Positions 59,832 through 64,000 of a stretch of 64,000 bases of DNA are shown here, piece by piece (the first letter of the stretch is position 1; each line of letters starts with the position of its first letter). The notes under the pieces are model-generated. The model had not been told where the DNA came from and searched no databases. It saw only the letters and a list, made by a program, of their open reading frames with translations. Position numbers and translations under genes: made by a program. This stretch comes from Halomarinibacterium sp041392125 (GTDB taxonomy: Bacteria; Bacteroidota; Bacteroidia; Flavobacteriales; Flavobacteriaceae). Where the stretch lies: NCBI GenBank assembly GCA_041392125.1, contig JAWKMR010000007.1, positions 143,861 through 207,860 of the forward strand, given 5' to 3'.

Positions 59832-61772
59832 TTATTTTTCAATGTTGAAGAGATGAAAGGGGAGTACCGGATGCAATTCTACATAATTCCACTCTTTGTC
59901 CCATATATAACTGCTTTGCGTAATTAAATCACGAACTTTTATAGGATGCCCTGCATGAACTCCCATTTCTTGTAAGGGAAGTTGCAACATCCCTTTTTGG
60001 GAGTGATAAGGATCTAGATTTACTATGCAAATCACTTCATTTTCATTTTGTTGATCGTATTTGTAATACGCTAAGATTTGGTCGTTATCAATAGAAAGAA
60101 ATTGAATGTTGTTAGTTTGCTGAAGTGCTTTTTGATTCTTACGGCAATGATTAATTTTAGTAATTAAGGTAGTCAATTTGTTTTCTAAAGCCCAATCCCA
60201 ATGGCGTATTTGAAATTTCTCCGAATCCAAATATTCTTCTTTTCCGGGGAGGGCGGCACCTTGCATATACTCAAACACAGGACCGTAAATTCCGGTATTG
60301 GAAGACAGCGTGGCTGCTAAAAAGTATTTCTGAAGATACACCGATTCCAGATTTCCTTGTAAGGCCCAAGGGTTTATATCGGGTGTATTGGGCCAAAAAT
60401 TTGGACGGAAAAAGTATTGTTGCTCTGTTTTGGTAAGTTCGTTTACATATTCCATGAGCTCGTACTTATTATTGCGCCAAGTAAAGTAGGTGTAGGATTG
60501 TGTGAATCCTTGCTTTGCTAATTGGTGCATAATCTTTGGACGGGTAAATGCTTCGGAAAGAAAGAGCACATTTGGATGTTTTTTCTTTATTTCGGTAATC
60601 AACCAACCCCAAAAATAAAAGGGTTTAGTGTGGGGGTTATCTACCCTAAACACCTGTACATCAAATTCTTCAATCCAATACAGCGCAATGGATAATAACT
60701 CCTCCCAAAGATTTTTCCAATCTTCGGTTTCAAAATAAATAGGAAGAATGTCTTGGTATTTTTTGGGTGGATTTTCGGCATATTGCACGGTACCATCCGG
60801 ACGCCATTTAAACCATTGTGGGTGTTTTTTTACCCAGGGATGATCGGGTGCTGCTTGTAACGCAAAATCCATGGCAATTTCAATACCCAGTTCTTTCGCT
60901 TTGTTAACCAGCGATTTGAAATCGTCTTCCGAGCCTAAATCCGGATGTAAGCTTTTATGACCTCCGTATTGTGACCCAATACCCCAGCAAGAACCAACAT
61001 CTCCCTCTTGTGCTGTGGTGGTATTGTTTTTCCCTTTTCTGTTGATCTCTCCTATGGGGTGTACCGGAGGAAAGTAAAGGGTGTCAAACCCCATTTTAGC
61101 CACTCTGGGGAGTAGTGTTTCGCAGTCTTTAAATGTACCATGTTGACCTTCCATAGAAGAAGCAGAGCGCGGAAAAAACTCGTACCATGTACTGAACCTA
61201 GCTTTTTCTCTATCGCAATAGGCCTGATATATTGGACTTTCGTTGACTAAAAATTTTTCAGGATATTTTGAAAATATTTCATGTAATTCTTGCGAAAAAG
61301 CTTCTTTAATAGCCTCGTTATATAACTCTTTTTCAGAAAAGAGAGATTTCAATGAGGTTAGGTATTTTTTTTCAGAAGCCGTACAAACGTTCATTACTTT
61401 TTCCAAGTATTCTAATCCCTCTAATAATTCGGAAGTTACTTTTTGTCCGGCATCGATCTTTCGATGAATACCATGTTGCCAGTTAAGTGCATAATCTACC
61501 CAGCCTTCTACTTTGTAATGGTAAAAACCTTGTTTTACAACAGTAAACGATGCTTTCCATACATCATTTTCAGAATGCCTTAAGGGGATAGACTCCCAAT
61601 GTTTAGACTTTTCATGTTTGAAGCAAAGATTTGCAGCAATAACATCATGTCCATCTGCTAAAACACTAGCACTAACAGGAATAATTTCATTGATGACACA
61701 TTTAATAGGATGGATTCCACCTTCAATTTGAGGATAGACATTTTCAATAAGTACCCTACGTTGGTTATGCAT
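59832..61772 (-). CDS. glgE: alpha-1,4-glucan:maltose-1-phosphate maltosyltransferase
   Basis: A 646-aa GH13 subfamily 3 enzyme. N-terminal domain has KASFTVVKQGFYHYKVEGW; the barrel has FDTLYFPPVHPIG, VQVFRVDNPHTKP (catalytic Asp) and LSEAFTRPK (Glu). It extends alpha-1,4-glucans using maltose 1-phosphate. First gene of the operon with maltokinase, glgB and GH31. No TreS gene is present nearby. Upstream is an inverted repeat that may be an operator. Confidence 0.95.
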   Translation of the reverse strand: MHNQRRVLIENVYPQIEGGIHPIKCVINEIIPVSASVLADGHDVIAANLCFKHEKSKHWESIPLRHSENDVWKASFTVVKQGFYHYKVEGWVDYALNWQHGIHRKIDAGQKVTSELLEGLEYLEKVMNVCTASEKKYLTSLKSLFSEKELYNEAIKEAFSQELHEIFSKYPEKFLVNESPIYQAYCDREKARFSTWYEFFPRSASSMEGQHGTFKDCETLLPRVAKMGFDTLYFPPVHPIGEINRKGKNNTTTAQEGDVGSCWGIGSQYGGHKSLHPDLGSEDDFKSLVNKAKELGIEIAMDFALQAAPDHPWVKKHPQWFKWRPDGTVQYAENPPKKYQDILPIYFETEDWKNLWEELLSIALYWIEEFDVQVFRVDNPHTKPFYFWGWLITEIKKKHPNVLFLSEAFTRPKIMHQLAKQGFTQSYTYFTWRNNKYELMEYVNELTKTEQQYFFRPNFWPNTPDINPWALQGNLESVYLQKYFLAATLSSNTGIYGPVFEYMQGAALPGKEEYLDSEKFQIRHWDWALENKLTTLITKINHCRKNQKALQQTNNIQFLSIDNDQILAYYKYDQQNENEVICIVNLDPYHSQKGMLQLPLQEMGVHAGHPIKVRDLITQSSYIWDKEWNYVELHPVLPFHLFNIEK

Positions 61773-61850
61773 ATAGTTGTTAGTTTATGTACTAATTGTT
61801 AAATATATAAAACCAACTGCAATTAATTGATTACTTTACAAAATCTTTGT

Positions 61851-61864
61851 AAACGATAACGTTT
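61851..61864. promoter_or_regulatory. candidate operator for the glgE operon
   Basis: AAACGATAACGTTT has AAACG/CGTTT arms around ATAA, 79 bases upstream of glgE, and overlaps a second motif CGTTTTCG. The arrangement resembles LacI-family operators. No regulator gene is adjacent. Confidence 0.35.
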
Positions 61865-61881
61865 TCGAAACTTGATTGCAT

Positions 61882-61910
61882 AAAAAAAGCCCTTTTGAAG
61901 AGCTTTTTAG
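61882..61910 (-). terminator. terminator of LRR gene
   Basis: AAAAAGC and GCTTTTT arms with an inner CTT/AAG pair. Lies after the LRR gene on the minus strand and ends in T-rich sequence on that strand. Confidence 0.65.
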
Positions 61911-61931
61911 TTTATTAAGAAAGGGATTAGT

Positions 61932-62642
61932 TTAATTTCCATCATCGCTAGTTTCAATAGCAATAATTGATTTTCCGGTACTGTTTAATGTTTTATCTTG
62001 AAGGTTTACGCCTGCCGAATTACTTAAGAGAATGGTAGATATTTCAGCGGTGTTGGTAAAATTATTTTTGGCAATAATAAATTCTTTAATGGTTCTACTT
62101 CTTGATAAAGAAATAGGTAAATCTCCTGTAAGTTTGTTTTGAAACACATTAAAAACCTCTAAGTTTTCAAGAAAATTGATAGAGGCTGGAAGTTCTCCGG
62201 AAAGTTGGTTGCTACTTAGGTGTAATTGCTTCAGTTGTTTCAAATTTCCTATAGAATTTGGAATGTTTCCTTCAATAGAATTTCCATTTAACGCTAATAC
62301 TTCCAAATTTGATAAATTACCTAGACTTTCGGGTAGTTTCCCGGTAATTGAATTAAAAGAAAGTTCCAGCACTTTTAATTTTGTAAGTTGATTTAATGAA
62401 GAAGGTAATTCGCCTTGTAAGTTATTAAACAACATTCTAATCTCAGTTACATGATTGTCCACAATGGTAACGCCTTCCCACTCTGTTACTGGAGTATCTA
62501 TAGCCCAACTTAATTTCCACTGATCGCCTTGCGTGGCGTTATATAAATCTTTTAAGGCTTTTAATTCGCTTTCAGGTACTTGCGCGTGCAAGGAAATACT
62601 AGCGATAAGTAGGCAAAGAATGGTGTAAAAATTTTTCATCAT
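61932..62642 (-). CDS. exported leucine-rich-repeat protein
   Basis: A 236-aa protein from the ATG at 62642, chosen because it starts a clean signal peptide (MMKNFYTILCLLIASISLHAQ); the frame extends 29 codons upstream into a second hydrophobic stretch. Six plant-type LRRs are visible, for example LGNLSNLEVLALNGNSIEGN and LKQLHLSSNQLSGELP. No catalytic motif. LRR proteins of this kind in Bacteroidota are usually outer surface or secreted and bind proteins. No C-terminal sorting signal is evident. Single gene. Confidence 0.82.
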   Translation of the reverse strand: MMKNFYTILCLLIASISLHAQVPESELKALKDLYNATQGDQWKLSWAIDTPVTEWEGVTIVDNHVTEIRMLFNNLQGELPSSLNQLTKLKVLELSFNSITGKLPESLGNLSNLEVLALNGNSIEGNIPNSIGNLKQLKQLHLSSNQLSGELPASINFLENLEVFNVFQNKLTGDLPISLSRSRTIKEFIIAKNNFTNTAEISTILLSNSAGVNLQDKTLNSTGKSIIAIETSDDGN

Positions 62643-62808
62643 GCGGGGTTTTAAGAATATTCTTACAAAAGAACAAAACAAATAAAGTATAAAGCCGATT
62701 AAAAACAAAATAAATTCGACGAAATGCACTGTTTTTATATTTATTCTATTAAAAAACTTTAAAAAATAGTGGAAACTTATTTTGTACTTTTACGTGTAAA
62801 TACAAGCT

Positions 62809-63225
62809 ATGATGGAAAATAAATTGGCACTTTTGGATGCTTGCAACAAAATGTGCAGCGGTACACTTATGGAGACTTTAGAAATTGAATTTGTTGATAT
62901 TTCTGAAAGTGAAGTGGTGGCCAAAATGCCTGTTACTCCCAGAGTGCATCAACCCGACGGAATTCTGCATGGAGGTGCAACACTGGCTTTGGCTGAAAGT
63001 GTAGGAAGTGCCGGGGCTTTTCTTTTTTTGAATGACGCAAATATTCAAGTTAGAGGGATAGAAATTTCGGGAAACCACATAAAGGGAGCGAAAGACGGTT
63101 TTGTTTTTGCAAAAGCAAAAATGGTGCATAAGGGGAGAACAATTCAATTATGGCATATTGATATTGTTAATGAAAAAGAAGAATTAATCTCTTTTGTAAA
63201 ACTTACCACCATGTGTATCCGTTAA
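62809..63225 (+). CDS. PaaI-type hotdog thioesterase
   Basis: A 138-aa hotdog-fold protein. The catalytic loop HGGATLALAESVGSAGAF is the PaaI/DHNA-CoA thioesterase signature. Starts at tandem ATG codons (62809/62812); I give the first. It lies four bases before isochorismate synthase, so it may hydrolyse 1,4-dihydroxy-2-naphthoyl-CoA in menaquinone synthesis; this is inferred from the neighbour. Confidence 0.9.
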   Translation: MMENKLALLDACNKMCSGTLMETLEIEFVDISESEVVAKMPVTPRVHQPDGILHGGATLALAESVGSAGAFLFLNDANIQVRGIEISGNHIKGAKDGFVFAKAKMVHKGRTIQLWHIDIVNEKEELISFVKLTTMCIR

Positions 63226-63229
63226 TACT

Positions 63230-64000
63230 ATGATTGACCTAAAAACCATCAAAAAAATTGAGGACCAATTTCAAAAGAACCTTCCATGGGTAGCCTATTG
63301 TTTGCCGGATAGTTCTACCCTAACAGTTCTCTTACAAAAAAATAGTAGTGATTATTACCCCGCTGAGTTTTTAGAAAATGCATTTCACTTTTATCCATTT
63401 GATGATCAAAATCGCGGATTTTGTATCCCCAACCAAAAGGCAACAATCATACAGCAAAAATATAATCCGGAAGAATTACCTTCTGAAAAAAGTATAATCT
63501 CGATTGATTCTGAAGCTAAAATTAGGTATCAACAACTATTTGCCAAAACCCATGCCTTTTTAACTAATCGTAAGGCTGAAAAAATTGTTATTTCCCGAAA
63601 GGTTTCATTCAACATAAAAGAACTATCTTTTTCGACTCTACTTGAAAGATTGTGTTTTTTGTATCCACAGGCATTTCGATATGTATGGTATCATCCGGAA
63701 ACGGGCTTATGGTGCGGTGCTACCCCCGAATTGTTAATGGAAAGCAATGCAGGATACTTTAAAACTATGGCTCTTGCAGGAACCAAAGAAGCAAGCACAA
63801 ATAATAAAGTGCCTTGGACTGAAAAAGAACGAAATGAACATCAAATTGTGGTGGATGAAATTATTGACAAGTTACAAGCAATTCTTTCAGTTATTAAAGT
63901 TTCCAAAACTTATACCGCTACAGCAGGTTCCTTGCTTCATCTTCGTACGGACATAAGCGGACAATTAAAAAAGGGGAAGTCTTCAATAACGTTACTAGCA
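63230..64000 (+). CDS. isochorismate synthase (partial, 3' end outside window)
   Basis: An ATG four bases after the thioesterase stop opens a frame of 257 codons that runs off the right edge. Chorismate-binding motifs are visible: GLWCGATPELLMES, FKTMALAGTK, TEKERNEHQIVVDEI and the run YTATAGSLLHLRTDISGQL. This fits MenF/EntC-type isochorismate synthase, which converts chorismate to isochorismate for menaquinone or siderophores. With the thioesterase next to it, menaquinone is more likely. The C-terminal catalytic end is not seen. Confidence 0.88.
   Translation, partial: MIDLKTIKKIEDQFQKNLPWVAYCLPDSSTLTVLLQKNSSDYYPAEFLENAFHFYPFDDQNRGFCIPNQKATIIQQKYNPEELPSEKSIISIDSEAKIRYQQLFAKTHAFLTNRKAEKIVISRKVSFNIKELSFSTLLERLCFLYPQAFRYVWYHPETGLWCGATPELLMESNAGYFKTMALAGTKEASTNNKVPWTEKERNEHQIVVDEIIDKLQAILSVIKVSKTYTATAGSLLHLRTDISGQLKKGKSSITLLA

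Overview
The window is chromosomal DNA from a member of the Bacteroidota, most likely a marine or aquatic Flavobacteriaceae. The evidence is the low G+C content, promoters of the TAnnTTTG type (-7) in place of E. coli-like boxes, frequent TTG starts with no Shine-Dalgarno sequence, and marker families such as DUF493, DUF4290, DUF2911, START-like, GH109 and a SurA triplet. The genus cannot be named from the sequence alone. No prophage, transposase, CRISPR array or rRNA was seen. One tRNA-Met(CAT) is present.

Layout. 1-6 kb: periplasmic peptidyl-prolyl isomerase (SurA-like) operon, a MoxR ATPase and aconitase. 6-10 kb: a minus-strand operon of a Tat-exported GH109 glycosidase, a GHMP sugar kinase and a sugar nucleotidyltransferase, which reads as a route from a released N-acetylhexosamine to a nucleotide sugar. 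10-16.6 kb: Crp/Fnr regulator, duplicated-domain lipoprotein, TlpA-like thioredoxin, a DUF6495-like protein, MacB-like permease, and a histidyl-tRNA synthetase carrying an AT-rich in-frame insertion of about 150 codons. 16.6-27.7 kb: msrBA, lemA-DUF2207, a DUF2188 protein, a cryptic three-gene mini-operon (lipoprotein, membrane protein, 53-aa protein) and a secreted MORN/zinc-motif protein, all embedded in mosaic intergenic repeats. 28-35.5 kb: a four-gene defence operon (DUF262/HNH protein, HsdM, HsdS, HsdR) with every junction overlapping. 35.6-38.8 kb: small membrane and zinc-ribbon proteins, an unknown 266-aa protein, a second repeat field and the tRNA. 38.9-53.7 kb: housekeeping genes (START-like, class IV aminotransferase, YqgE, HU, fmt, recQ, murA), a photolyase operon, DUF2911 and an AraC regulator. 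53.7-61.8 kb: a minus-strand glycogen/alpha-glucan operon (glgE, maltokinase, glgB, GH31). 61.9-64 kb: a leucine-rich-repeat protein, a PaaI-like thioesterase and the start of isochorismate synthase.

The least ordinary content is non-coding. At least five repeat modules (called A to E here) recur as mosaics; module A has seven full copies. Short tandem arrays with periods of 7, 8, 11, 16 and 19 bp also occur. Five of six G-rich heptamer arrays begin at or within a few bases of the stop codon of the neighbouring gene, on its sense strand, and in three of them the stop codon lies inside the first unit. An 8-bp array in front of hisS appears to supply the -33 element of its promoter. These repeat observations, the hisS insertion, the DUF262-type I operon and the GH109-kinase-nucleotidyltransferase operon are the main items for a second look.
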